64,000 bases of DNA from CAJBVG01 sp943371425 (lineage in GTDB: Bacteria > Bacteroidota > Bacteroidia > Sphingobacteriales > Sphingobacteriaceae). The stretch spans positions 79,504 through 143,503 of the forward strand of contig CALRUR010000008.1 of assembly GCA_943371425.1 (NCBI GenBank), in the 5' to 3' direction. The notes beneath the pieces were generated by a model. That model did no database searches. It had not been told where the DNA came from and was given only the letters and a program-made list of their open reading frames with translations. Below, piece by piece: positions 43,926 to 52,819 of this stretch (the stretch's first letter is position 1; each line of letters starts with the position of its first letter). Made by a program: the position numbers and the translations under genes.

Positions 43926-45252
43926 CCTTCAAAATCCAATTCTTAGCTCTCCAACTATTTTGTTCTTTACTTAAATCTACGGTAGGGTCTATAAATCTTT
44001 TAGAACCTCTTCCATTTAAATTCACAAAAACATCTGCCATAATTTTAGGCTCTTTCATCCCAATGTTTGTATAATATTGTTTTAATTGATGTGCATACTG
44101 TACCAACATATCTGGCTGCGTAGCCATCATTTTCTCTTGGTTCATGCTTAAAAAATCTCGATTGTTTACATCTATTTTCTTACCTGTTTCAGCATCAACA
44201 GCATAAAAAAATGCAGTGCCTGCTTTTTCCATCAACATTACTCTCCATGAAAACCTGTAGCCTTGTTCTGTCCAATATAAATTACCCGGATAAACTATAT
44301 ATCTAAGAGGCACCAAAATTTGAATGAAAAAATAGATCAGAAAAAAATAGCTGAATAGTTTAGAATTACTTAATGGTTTCTGAACAAATACGGCATTTTT
44401 TGTTTTCAATACTTTAGAAAGCATCCTCAATAAACTCTCATGAAAATTAGATGAGAAGAAAATTAAGGTTGATACAATCATAATGTACGGGAACATTCCT
44501 ATTGGGAACAAAATACGAGTGAGTATATGGAACAGTATAACAAAAAAATATGCATAGATTCTAGTTCTCTTATACAATAAAAAGAAAACAATAAATAAAT
44601 CGTAAAATGCTCCGAACCAAGAGAACACATAAGCCAGCCATTCAAAAGTTAATAAGTTACCAATTAAGGGCAAATGAGATTGAGCAGGCAACCATATTTT
44701 TAAAGGCAAAGCATGCAAAAGCCAATCGGCATTTAACTTTGCAAGTCCCGCAAAAATATATACAATGGCTAATTGACCTTTTAAAAACCACAATACATAT
44801 TCTGTAGTTTTATTGGTTGCATGTACTCGTTTAAAATAAACATCTAAAGAAAATCTTTTATGTGCCGGAAGAAATATTAATATAAATGCAATTAAACTTA
44901 CAAAGTAGTAATGGTTTAAATAGTTCGATTTATCTAACAGTTCAACATAAGTAAAACAAAGAAAAAAAACTAGTGCAGAAATTCTATAAAACAAACCCAA
45001 CATAATAGTACTTGCAGCAACCAACATAGCTGCAAATACTATATACATTGAGTTTCCGGCCAATGGTTTTAACCAATAAAACCCCTCAAACGGAAAATAC
45101 ATTTTGGGCATGATGTAAAAATCATGCACCCAACCCATCATCATAAATCTGATGGTAGAGAAAAGCATCATTAAACCAAATAAAATACGAAACACCACTA
45201 AAGGGGCGTTCGATTTTTCTTGGTTAAAATATGTACTTATAAACTTTAACAT
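43915..45252 (-). CDS. Vitamin K-dependent gamma-carboxylase homologue (HTTM protein)
   Basis: This 445-residue protein has several membrane helices in the first 330 residues and a soluble C-terminal part. It follows human GGCX along its length: VFRILFGLMM, GLFYRISALVFFL, LNHYYF (His114, cf. GGCX His160), VYIFAGLAKLNADWL (Lys172, cf. catalytic Lys218) and FPIGMFPYIM. In the C-terminal part it has RFSWRVMLMEK, PDMLVQYAHQLKQYY and KEPKIMADVFVNLNGRGSKR followed by FIDPTVDL. It ends where the extra eukaryotic tail would begin. It could carboxylate Glu in exported proteins using reduced menaquinone, but the substrate is unknown. It starts on the stop codon of the imelysin gene. Confidence 0.88.
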   Translation of the reverse strand: MLKFISTYFNQEKSNAPLVVFRILFGLMMLFSTIRFMMMGWVHDFYIMPKMYFPFEGFYWLKPLAGNSMYIVFAAMLVAASTIMLGLFYRISALVFFLCFTYVELLDKSNYLNHYYFVSLIAFILIFLPAHKRFSLDVYFKRVHATNKTTEYVLWFLKGQLAIVYIFAGLAKLNADWLLHALPLKIWLPAQSHLPLIGNLLTFEWLAYVFSWFGAFYDLFIVFFLLYKRTRIYAYFFVILFHILTRILFPIGMFPYIMIVSTLIFFSSNFHESLLRMLSKVLKTKNAVFVQKPLSNSKLFSYFFLIYFFIQILVPLRYIVYPGNLYWTEQGYRFSWRVMLMEKAGTAFFYAVDAETGKKIDVNNRDFLSMNQEKMMATQPDMLVQYAHQLKQYYTNIGMKEPKIMADVFVNLNGRGSKRFIDPTVDLSKEQNSWRAKNWILKDEK

Positions 45253-46340
45253 TAATCTCCATCATTATCTTGGTACGTAATCATTATACCCAATGCCGAT
45301 GGCATATCTGTTTTGGTATAAATAATACAACGTTGAACTTCTGTGTAGGCTGTTTCTACTAGGCTTGGCTGATTTTTAATTGCCTCTGATAAATTAGAAG
45401 GTAATGCATCAATCGCATTTTTAGCGTTAGTTAATTGCTCAACAATTTTTAAATCTAAATCTACTCCATTGTTTTTTGCAGATACCGCTCTCAAATATTC
45501 ATCTAAGCCAGTGCCTAAAATTTGATCGTTAACATTGCCTGCAAAAATGTTTTTTATAGAATTTAAGTTTAACAACAAGAGCTCTTTTGATATACCAGAA
45601 TAGTAGCCTTCTACCATGTGAGGCAAAGGCGTTCCCATTGTTTTTTTACCTAATGGAATTCCTAGTTTCGCAGTTTTAATTAACTCTAAATCGAAATTTA
45701 ATTGGTTTACTAATTGACCTAATGAGCTACCAATATCTACACCATCTTTGGCGCTAAAGTCATCTCTATAAGATTGGCTTGCCCAGGTAGTATTCACAAA
45801 ATTTACATTAGTAAGTAAATCATTTATTACAGCATCAATATAAAGTTGATTCTCAATTTTGCTTAGATAACTTATTGCTTCTGCATCATTTTTAAAAAAT
45901 AAAAAATCTAAAGCAGGCAAGCCTTTTGCATCTAAGTTAGAAGCGGCGCCTAAATTATAATTTGCATTACGAATGTTTGTGCTAATTTTAAAAGTATCCG
46001 TAGGATATGTGTTTACATTAGCGCGTAGCAATACTTGTTCCGCTGGTCCCAATTCGAAAATGCTAGAATATTGCCAAGCTTTATAGCTTTCTACAAAATA
46101 ATATCGGAGTGTAGATAAATTTGCATTATTGGGTTGCGCTTTAAATTTTTTCCAGAGCGTATCCATTGCAAGAACATTATCATTCAACAATTTGTAATGA
46201 CGTGGAATTATATGGTCTGCGTAATGTTGTAATAAGCTCTTTCTATCAAAATCTACTTTCTTAGAAAGCATATTATCCTCCTTGCATGAACTTGCAAAGA
46301 GGATAATAGTTATAAGTAAAAACCCAATATTTTTTTTCAT
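45252..46340 (-). CDS. Imelysin-family (M75) lipoprotein
   Basis: This is 362 residues from ATG 46340 (MKKNIGFLLITIILFASSCK), with lipobox ASSC near residue 19. The helical imelysin fold is indicated by WQYSSIFELGPAEQVLLRAN and GLPALDFLFF. At the place where imelysins such as IrpA carry GxHxxE, this one reads GLPALD (140-145), as is common in Bacteroidota members. Known relatives are iron-regulated periplasmic or surface proteins. It lies 9 bp after the DUF4856 gene and directly before the carboxylase homologue. Confidence 0.87.
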   Translation of the reverse strand: MKKNIGFLLITIILFASSCKEDNMLSKKVDFDRKSLLQHYADHIIPRHYKLLNDNVLAMDTLWKKFKAQPNNANLSTLRYYFVESYKAWQYSSIFELGPAEQVLLRANVNTYPTDTFKISTNIRNANYNLGAASNLDAKGLPALDFLFFKNDAEAISYLSKIENQLYIDAVINDLLTNVNFVNTTWASQSYRDDFSAKDGVDIGSSLGQLVNQLNFDLELIKTAKLGIPLGKKTMGTPLPHMVEGYYSGISKELLLLNLNSIKNIFAGNVNDQILGTGLDEYLRAVSAKNNGVDLDLKIVEQLTNAKNAIDALPSNLSEAIKNQPSLVETAYTEVQRCIIYTKTDMPSALGIMITYQDNDGD

Positions 46341-46349
46341 CAATGTAAA

Positions 46350-47435
46350 TTATAATATGTCTTTTACAGCACTTAAATTATAAATGTTTGCAATTTTTGT
46401 TTTTAACTCATCAATCTGAGCTAAAGTTATGGTGTAATTATTATCGCCCAAAATATTCAACAAGTCTGTAATTTGCTCGTTCGTGATTTTCTTTTTCGCA
46501 TTAAATTTTAATCCATAAACAAAGCCATAAAACTCTGATAGCGTATGACATCTTAATGCGTTATCGGCAAAATTTGTTTTTGCTTGGTTTAAATAATTTA
46601 TCGCCGATGCAGCCATTGCTTTTTCTAACCCTGCACTAATAATATCAATTTGCGCATCTCTGTTAGTGTAATCTTTATTATCTATTGCAGCCCTACCTGT
46701 TATAAATGCATTCATTATTTTCTTATTACAATCTAGTATTGTATTTCTTGCATTTACATATTTACTCAAGTACTTAATGCCTGTGGTGCTAGTAGGGAAA
46801 TCTGTAGGCACCGATAAATAACCAAAAGCCTCATCCCAATGATGTTGCATTGCAGTACCTGTTGCCTCATTTACAATTGTATTATCTACATTCATTTTTT
46901 CTGATGATAGATATACGGAAGTAATTTGGTTATAGATTAAAGCCATCATCATTCCTTTTTCCACTCTCTCTTTGTACTCAATACCTTTTGCTGATAATAA
47001 ATATTTTCTGGTACCATCATTACTAGTTACAACTCCCGCAATACCCATACTTCCTGGTGTTGTTGAAGCACTAATTACTTCTACCGAATCAAAGTAAGAT
47101 TCTATAACGCTCTGCTCTGTTAAATATGTTTTGTCTTTTAATTGTTTACCTGCTGTATTTAAACTGGCATCGGCAAAAGGATTGTTGAGATTAGCATACA
47201 TTTCACGTAGTTTTTGTGCGCTCACTACTGTATTCGGAACATTTGCTTTTTTAATCTCATTCACTAATTCATCTAGCATGAGTATTCTTTGTGTTTGACC
47301 GGTATAATTCACACGATCAAAAGCATAGGTGCTAGGAATTTCATAATTATTAGATGTAGGGGTCGTTTCTTCTTTTGTACAAGAAGCCATAAGCACTAAA
47401 GCGCTTATTGTTAATAGTATAGATTGTTTTTTCAT
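46350..47435 (-). CDS. DUF4856 lipoprotein
   Basis: This 361-residue protein has a lipoprotein signal (lipobox LMASC at about 15-19). The mature protein begins with a low-complexity linker and then YAFDRVNYTGQTQRILMLDE, the DUF4856 signature. The rest is mostly helical (HHWDEAFGYLSVPTDFPTST). DUF4856 proteins sit next to imelysins in Bacteroidota, as here. It is the first gene of the operon, 45-75 bp from the promoter. Metal binding is inferred from context only. Confidence 0.85.
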   Translation of the reverse strand: MKKQSILLTISALVLMASCTKEETTPTSNNYEIPSTYAFDRVNYTGQTQRILMLDELVNEIKKANVPNTVVSAQKLREMYANLNNPFADASLNTAGKQLKDKTYLTEQSVIESYFDSVEVISASTTPGSMGIAGVVTSNDGTRKYLLSAKGIEYKERVEKGMMMALIYNQITSVYLSSEKMNVDNTIVNEATGTAMQHHWDEAFGYLSVPTDFPTSTTGIKYLSKYVNARNTILDCNKKIMNAFITGRAAIDNKDYTNRDAQIDIISAGLEKAMAASAINYLNQAKTNFADNALRCHTLSEFYGFVYGLKFNAKKKITNEQITDLLNILGDNNYTITLAQIDELKTKIANIYNLSAVKDIL

Positions 47436-47453
47436 GGTTTTATTTTTGTCGTT

Positions 47454-47469
47454 CTTATTTAGACTAATT
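47454..47469 (-). promoter_or_regulatory. Operator-like repeat, downstream copy
   Basis: CTTATTTAGACTAATT is an exact copy of the sequence at 47491. It lies between the expected transcription start and the DUF4856 ATG. The core TTAG-A-CTAA is a short palindrome. Confidence 0.6.
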
Positions 47470-47479
47470 CTTAACGACG

Positions 47480-47510
47480 CAAATATGAGTCTTATTTAGA
47501 CTAATTACAA
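47480..47510 (-). promoter_or_regulatory. Promoter of the DUF4856-imelysin-carboxylase-FecA-PepSY operon
   Basis: On the minus strand, TTG (47508-47510), a 20-base spacer and CATATTTG (47480-47487) match TTG-N20-TAnnTTTG with one mismatch. An operator-like word fills the spacer. Confidence 0.6.
47491..47506 (-). promoter_or_regulatory. Operator-like repeat inside the promoter spacer
   Basis: CTTATTTAGACTAATT lies entirely within the -33/-7 spacer, 37 bp from its twin at 47454. A repressor bound here would block RNA polymerase. The TTAGnCTAA core recalls the half-sites of DtxR-family metal regulators; Fur is an alternative. Confidence 0.6.
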
Positions 47511-47585
47511 ATAAAATATGAAAAAAATATTTACCCGAAAAAGGGCTTATAAATGAGTGATTTAAATAATTTGCTATATTGTAGT

Positions 47586-49403
47586 ATGAAATTTAAAATC
47601 CTAATTACCCTATTAATAGCGTCGGTAACTAATATAAAAGCGCAAACCGGACCCTATGTAAAAGTGAAATTTGAAGCAACACCACAACAATTACATACCA
47701 TATTAGCCTCTGGAGTTGATTGGGAAGGGGTGACAAAAGTTGGAAATTTTTATGTAGCGGAACTTAGTCAAGAAGAATTGGCAATTGTAAAATCAAAATC
47801 AACTAATTCGCAAGTTTTAATTACAGACATGGAGCGTTTTTATAGCGAAAGAGCTAAAAATGATTTAGCAAATGCTCAAAAAAGCAGCCTCGTACCTCCT
47901 CCAGGTTTTTCATTAGGATCTATGGATGGCTTTTTAACGTATCCAGAAATTGTAAACATGTTGGATAGTATGCAAAGAAGGTATCCAAATTTAATTACTG
48001 TTAAAAAGAGTATTGGTAATACCTTAGAGAATAACCCGGTGTATGTGGTAAAAATATCCGACCATCCAACTAAAAACGAGCCACAAGAAAAACAGGTATT
48101 ATATGATGCCATGCACCATGCCCGCGAACCACAAGCTATGATGCAACTAATGTATTTTATGTGGTATATAATGGATAGGTACGAACACAACGACCCTATA
48201 GCGAAATACATACTCAATAATAGAGAACTGTATTTTGTACCCATTGTAAACCCCGATGGATACTTATATAACCAAAGCATTGCCCCTAATGGATCTGGCA
48301 TGTGGCGAAAAAACAGAAGTTTTAATTTAGATGGTAGCCGCGGAGTAGACTTAAACCGTAATTATAGTTATGATTGGGGTTATGATGACATAGGATCTTC
48401 TTCTTTTGGAAGCAGTAATACATTTAGAGGGCCAACGGCATTTTCGGAACCAGAAACTCAGAACATGCGCAATTTTGTAAACTCTAAAAAATTTAAAACT
48501 AATTTAAGTTATCATACTTATGGTGGTTACTTAATTTACCCATTTGGTGCCAGAGAAAATTATTATACACCAGATAGTAATATGTTTAGAATGTATGCTG
48601 ATAGTTTAACGAAGGACAATAATTACTCATCGGGTACTGTGTTCGAAACGCTTTCTTATTTTGCTAATGGTGGTTCATGCGATTGGATGTATGGTGATAC
48701 TGCGCATACTAAAATATTTTCGTTTACCCCAGAAGTTGGTTTTGCTGATGATGGATTTTGGCCTGCGCCTTCGCGCATTATACCTTTAAGTGAAGAGAAC
48801 ATTGCACCCAATTTATTTTTGGCGAAATACGCGGTTAATGGATTGGATGTTATAAATAGTGATACTGTGTTTTCTAAGGAAATTAGTTTTAGTATTAATT
48901 TATCTTATTTTTCTGCCGGCTTAGAAAACAATAAAGCAATAAAGTCGTACCTAGATTTTTATAACCAACCTTTGCTAGTTTCTAATTTAGATACCTTTAG
49001 TACATCGGGACTTACTACATTTGGTAAAGTACCTTTTAGTTTTGCTGTTAATTTCAGTACAGCATCACAAACAAAAACCGAAATTCCATTTAGAGTTGTA
49101 AGTATTGTTGATGGTAGCATACAATACGATTCATCATTATTAATTATTGATAGAACTGTAGGGATTAATAAAGAAACAAAAAAAGAAATTAGAATTTACC
49201 CGAATCCAAGTAGTAGTAAAATAAACATCGACTATACATTAAACAAAAACAGTATTATTAAATTATATTCCGTAACAGGGAAACTCATTTCGGAGCATCG
49301 TCAGAATACAATTGATATATCTGCATTAAGTGCTGGAGTATATTTTTTAAGTATTGTGGAGGACAATAAAATAATTGCCATAGAAAGTTTCCATAAAGAA
49401 TAA
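47586..49403 (+). CDS. Secreted M14 zinc carboxypeptidase with T9SS sorting domain
   Basis: This is 605 residues from ATG 47586 (MKFKILITLLIASVTNIKAQ). The frame is open 11 codons upstream, but this start gives a proper signal peptide (1-20). The M14 domain (about 105-425) shows zinc ligands HARE (His178, Glu181) and His310 in LSYHTYGGYL, NPDGYLYN, and catalytic Glu383 in FTPEVGF. A T9SS type A sorting domain ends it (RIYPNPSSSKINI). It should remove C-terminal amino acids from extracellular peptides. It is divergent from the iron-type operon. Confidence 0.9.
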   Translation: MKFKILITLLIASVTNIKAQTGPYVKVKFEATPQQLHTILASGVDWEGVTKVGNFYVAELSQEELAIVKSKSTNSQVLITDMERFYSERAKNDLANAQKSSLVPPPGFSLGSMDGFLTYPEIVNMLDSMQRRYPNLITVKKSIGNTLENNPVYVVKISDHPTKNEPQEKQVLYDAMHHAREPQAMMQLMYFMWYIMDRYEHNDPIAKYILNNRELYFVPIVNPDGYLYNQSIAPNGSGMWRKNRSFNLDGSRGVDLNRNYSYDWGYDDIGSSSFGSSNTFRGPTAFSEPETQNMRNFVNSKKFKTNLSYHTYGGYLIYPFGARENYYTPDSNMFRMYADSLTKDNNYSSGTVFETLSYFANGGSCDWMYGDTAHTKIFSFTPEVGFADDGFWPAPSRIIPLSEENIAPNLFLAKYAVNGLDVINSDTVFSKEISFSINLSYFSAGLENNKAIKSYLDFYNQPLLVSNLDTFSTSGLTTFGKVPFSFAVNFSTASQTKTEIPFRVVSIVDGSIQYDSSLLIIDRTVGINKETKKEIRIYPNPSSSKINIDYTLNKNSIIKLYSVTGKLISEHRQNTIDISALSAGVYFLSIVEDNKIIAIESFHKE

Positions 49404-49430
49404 AAAAAGTCCTTCTTACGAAGGACCTTT
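49402..49430. terminator. Bidirectional terminator between convergent genes
   Basis: Stem GTCCTTC/GAAGGAC with a 4-base loop is flanked by A- and T-rich runs. It lies between the carboxypeptidase stop and the stop of the HMA gene. Confidence 0.85.
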
Positions 49431-49433
49431 AAT

Positions 49434-50024
49434 TTATTTTAACAATACCACTTTGTAGTGTGGGGCTTCACCTTCTGGCCTAAAACCTTCTACAATTTCA
49501 ATAATTTTTTCTTTGCTAATTTTTGTACTATCAAAAATAACTTTGGCTCTTTTAGTATCGTAATTTACAGTTGATGATTTAATGCCTTTTTGCTTTAATA
49601 CCGAAAGTTCTATTCCTTTAGCACAACCTTCTGCGCAAGTCATTCCTTCTATAATAAACTCGAAGGTTTGCACTTTGGATTCTTTATTCTCTACAGGGTC
49701 TCTTTCATATTTACAACAACCTGGTAAATCTTTGTAAACTTTATCATCTGCTCTATACAAATCTGTATCGTGGCCAACAGAAGCAATAACTTTTTGTATA
49801 GCTGCATTACTTGTTATAGCAGCATCATAAGTACAAACTAATCTTGCATAGGTTGGATCCCAACTTACTGCACTTACTCCTTTAATTGCCATAACTGTAG
49901 ATTCTATTCGCTCTTGGCAATGTCCGCAATTACCTTTTGCATAAATGGTATCTGTTTTACTTTGAGCAACCGAAACAAGGGTTAACAAAAGCAAGGTTAC
50001 CATACTCAATATTACTTTTTTCAT
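49434..50024 (-). CDS. Exported protein with two heavy-metal-associated (HMA) domains
   Basis: This 196-residue protein has a signal peptide (1-20). HMA domain 1 has GNCGHC (Cys33, Cys36). A linker carries LPGCCKYER (Cys103, Cys104). HMA domain 2 has GMTCAEGC (Cys130, Cys134). All three sites can bind soft metals such as copper. It lies 44 bp after the TonB receptor gene, on the same strand, so it probably takes metal from, or delivers it to, that uptake route in the periplasm. The metal is not proven. Confidence 0.85.
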   Translation of the reverse strand: MKKVILSMVTLLLLTLVSVAQSKTDTIYAKGNCGHCQERIESTVMAIKGVSAVSWDPTYARLVCTYDAAITSNAAIQKVIASVGHDTDLYRADDKVYKDLPGCCKYERDPVENKESKVQTFEFIIEGMTCAEGCAKGIELSVLKQKGIKSSTVNYDTKRAKVIFDSTKISKEKIIEIVEGFRPEGEAPHYKVVLLK

Positions 50025-50068
50025 ATAATTATTATAAATACTAAATTCTAATCTCTAAATTCTAAATA

Positions 50069-52276
50069 CTAACGACTTATTTTATACCTAAATCCAGCAT
50101 AAGCTCTCCTGCCATCCATTGGGCCCCAAATATAGGATGCATCAAAATACGGACCGTACGGATCATCAGATCCCAACAAGTGCGTCATTTGTTTAAAGTC
50201 GAATAAATTTTCGGCACCTATGTATACTTCCCACTTTTTAAATATACGGGTTACTTGCGTATTAATGATAGTATAACTTGGTGATTTAAGCGGCAAGTTT
50301 TCTGTTCCAAAGTGAGGATGTGTTTGTGGCAAACGTTTAGTACCTACGTAATTTACACCGAGGTTCGCTCTCCATTTTCTGTCGAAAGATTCAAAAGAAA
50401 AAGTGGTTAGAAATCTGTTGTTTGCAATGTATGGGTCGCGTATAAAATTGCCATTAAAATTGCTTTGTACGTCTAAATATTTATAAGCCAATTTCATCTC
50501 TACAGTTTTCAAAATTTTATAGATTAACTCTGCTTGGAAGGTGTTCGAAAAAGATCCGTTTGCTTGCGAATATACATTCACCACTAATGGATCTTTATCT
50601 AAATCCACTCGCAACCTGTTCTTAAATTCTGTTCTGTATAAATCAATTCCGATACTTCCTTTTTTATACAAAAAGGTAAAGGTATGCACTAAGTTAGCAC
50701 CGTAATTAAATGCTTGTTCGGCCTTTAAATTTTTATCAATATTAAAAGCTTTTGAGCTCACCAATAATGCAGGATTTTCTGCAAAAACATGAGCCAACCT
50801 TACACCTGTACCAGCACTAAACCTAAGATCGGTTTGGTCGCTTACACTATATTTTACGTTTATTCTTGGAGTATGGTATATAGTAGAATTTATACGATCT
50901 AGCCTGTAACCAAAAATAAATGTTAAACGCGGACTTGCCTTGTAAGTATCTTCAATAAATAAACCTGGCGTAAGTTCTGTTCTATCTACATTTAACGTAT
51001 CAAACTGTTCCGTAATATTTTCGGATTTCAAACTTAGGCCTACATTTACCGAATGTTTTGCATTTAGGTCCATGTTATAAATCAACCTTAAATTCAATAA
51101 ATTTTGTTTTGCATCATACGCTCTAATTCCATAATAACCCTTTTGCTCATGGTATGCATAGGAGTATTGCAAGCCTATGCTTTTGTAATCGGCCGCAGGT
51201 ATTACATATCCTGTTCGGCCGTATAGCTCAATTCTGTTGGTATTTATTTTTTGACCCCAAGCACTCATATCAGCATAACTTCTGTCATAATCATAAGCTA
51301 CTTCGCCACTCATTCTTCTTTCATTTAAATATTTAAAAGAAAACTGCGACATTAATCCTTTTTGGTTATTGTATTTCCATTTATTTAAAATATTGATGTT
51401 GCGAACTAAGGGCATATCCAAAAATCGATCTCCATTTTCGTCCACTTTCTTCGTCATATCATCTATATGAAAAGATAAAAATGTACTTAAGTTTTCATTT
51501 AATTTAATGGCCCTATCAACATTCAATTCTCTTCTAAAATTTTCATCCATGTACCCATTAATAAACCATTTATCGGCCTTCTCTGGGTCGTGCAAATCAA
51601 CATTAATCATACCACTTATGGCCTCTGGGCCGAATATTACAGAACCTGGTCCTTTTACAATATTGATAGCATTTATTTGAGTTCCAGGTATTCCGTTTAA
51701 ACCGTAGGTAATACCTAGTCCAGAAATTAAGGAGGCATTTTCTGTAAGCAATTGAATGTATGAACCAGATAAGCCGAGTACTTGTAACTCTTTGCTTCCA
51801 GTTAATGCATCCTTATATGTAACATCAACGGTGGCATTGGTTTCAAAGCTTTCACCTAAATTACAACATGCTGCTTTTTTTAATTCTTTAATGCTAATAA
51901 TTTCAGTTTTTATAGGCTGCATAGAAATCATCACCCCAGATTTTTCGAAATTTATATTAGCCTCCTTTAAGGTAACTAGGCGAGTTAGGTGTATCATCAC
52001 CATGTTAGAAATTACTTCAAAAGTATCGCTGCTGTAACCGATTAATTGGGTAATAATTCTCTTGTCTTTTATGCCAGTACTGTCTAATTTAAATTTGCCT
52101 TTGGCATCGCTCATGGTACTAATATTGGTATTAATCCAATACAAAGTAGCTCCTTCTATGGCTTGGTGGCTACCATCCATAACTGAGCCTGTAATGGTTT
52201 GTGCATAGAGAGATGGGCTTATAGCCAAACCTAACCAGACACTAACTATTAATAGTATTAATTTTATTTTCTTCAT
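50069..52276 (-). CDS. TonB-dependent receptor with CarboxypepD_reg-like domain
   Basis: This is 735 residues from ATG 52276 (MKKIKLILLIVSVWLGLAIS), the start that gives a signal peptide ending YAQ. The frame is open to 52348, where it would overlap the upstream gene by 4 bp. An N-terminal beta-sandwich domain (TITGSVMDGSHQAIEGATLY) precedes the plug (GSKELQVLGLSGSYIQLLTE, NIVKGPGSVIFGPEAISGMI). The C-terminal barrel ends AYAGFRYKISR. Neighbours with Cys-rich motifs on both sides suggest a copper-like metal or metallophore as ligand. Confidence 0.88.
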   Translation of the reverse strand: MKKIKLILLIVSVWLGLAISPSLYAQTITGSVMDGSHQAIEGATLYWINTNISTMSDAKGKFKLDSTGIKDKRIITQLIGYSSDTFEVISNMVMIHLTRLVTLKEANINFEKSGVMISMQPIKTEIISIKELKKAACCNLGESFETNATVDVTYKDALTGSKELQVLGLSGSYIQLLTENASLISGLGITYGLNGIPGTQINAINIVKGPGSVIFGPEAISGMINVDLHDPEKADKWFINGYMDENFRRELNVDRAIKLNENLSTFLSFHIDDMTKKVDENGDRFLDMPLVRNINILNKWKYNNQKGLMSQFSFKYLNERRMSGEVAYDYDRSYADMSAWGQKINTNRIELYGRTGYVIPAADYKSIGLQYSYAYHEQKGYYGIRAYDAKQNLLNLRLIYNMDLNAKHSVNVGLSLKSENITEQFDTLNVDRTELTPGLFIEDTYKASPRLTFIFGYRLDRINSTIYHTPRINVKYSVSDQTDLRFSAGTGVRLAHVFAENPALLVSSKAFNIDKNLKAEQAFNYGANLVHTFTFLYKKGSIGIDLYRTEFKNRLRVDLDKDPLVVNVYSQANGSFSNTFQAELIYKILKTVEMKLAYKYLDVQSNFNGNFIRDPYIANNRFLTTFSFESFDRKWRANLGVNYVGTKRLPQTHPHFGTENLPLKSPSYTIINTQVTRIFKKWEVYIGAENLFDFKQMTHLLGSDDPYGPYFDASYIWGPMDGRRAYAGFRYKISR

Positions 52277-52344
52277 TTTATTATTGATAAATAAACCTAC
52301 AAATAAGATGCCTAATGCATCCATTAATTTATAAAGGCTTAAAA

Positions 52345-52767
52345 TCAAATACGAAATATACTATATAAAATGTGGAAGTTGGGTGATATTTGATCGGGTG
52401 GGTCGGAAAATGGTAAAAAGTAAGGCCTGTTAGAATTTGCAAACAGTCCAAAATTAAGTTCATTTACATAAGAAATGCTGAGGTACATTACCGGCAACTC
52501 AATTGCTTGAAAACTAAGCTCCGATTTTACAAATTGGTCTTCAATTTTTACAAGCAGATCTTGCTCTTCACAGCAGCTCATGACACCAGAGGCTTCAGCA
52601 GATAAAGGTTCTGTTTCTGTAGCTTCTTCGGCACAGCAAGATTCTGTTGTATTTACTAACAAGCTGGCTTCTTGCAATTCATTGTCGCAGTAATGCGCAT
52701 ACACGGTGTACCCAACTGAGTTAATCAGTAGGAATATAGCCATGCTTACAATGAATAGTTTTTTCAC
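52345..52767 (-). CDS. HYC_CC_PP family protein
   Basis: This 140-residue protein starts at GTG 52767 (MKKLFIVSMAIFLLINSVGY), giving a signal sequence that ends about residue 24. The three family marks are present in order: HYC (AHYCDNEL), CC twice (ESCCAEE, MSCCEEQ) and PP (FSDPPDQ). Such proteins lie beside TonB receptors and HMA proteins in Bacteroidota and are thought to bind metal; the function is not established. An alternative ATG at 52743 would lose the charged signal start. A TATTTTTG box ends only 4 bp before the GTG. Confidence 0.8.
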   Translation of the reverse strand: MKKLFIVSMAIFLLINSVGYTVYAHYCDNELQEASLLVNTTESCCAEEATETEPLSAEASGVMSCCEEQDLLVKIEDQFVKSELSFQAIELPVMYLSISYVNELNFGLFANSNRPYFLPFSDPPDQISPNFHILYSIFRI

Positions 52768-52819
52768 AATGCAAAAATATGTATAATTGTTAGCTAAACG
52801 AAATTTAATGAATTTGAGT

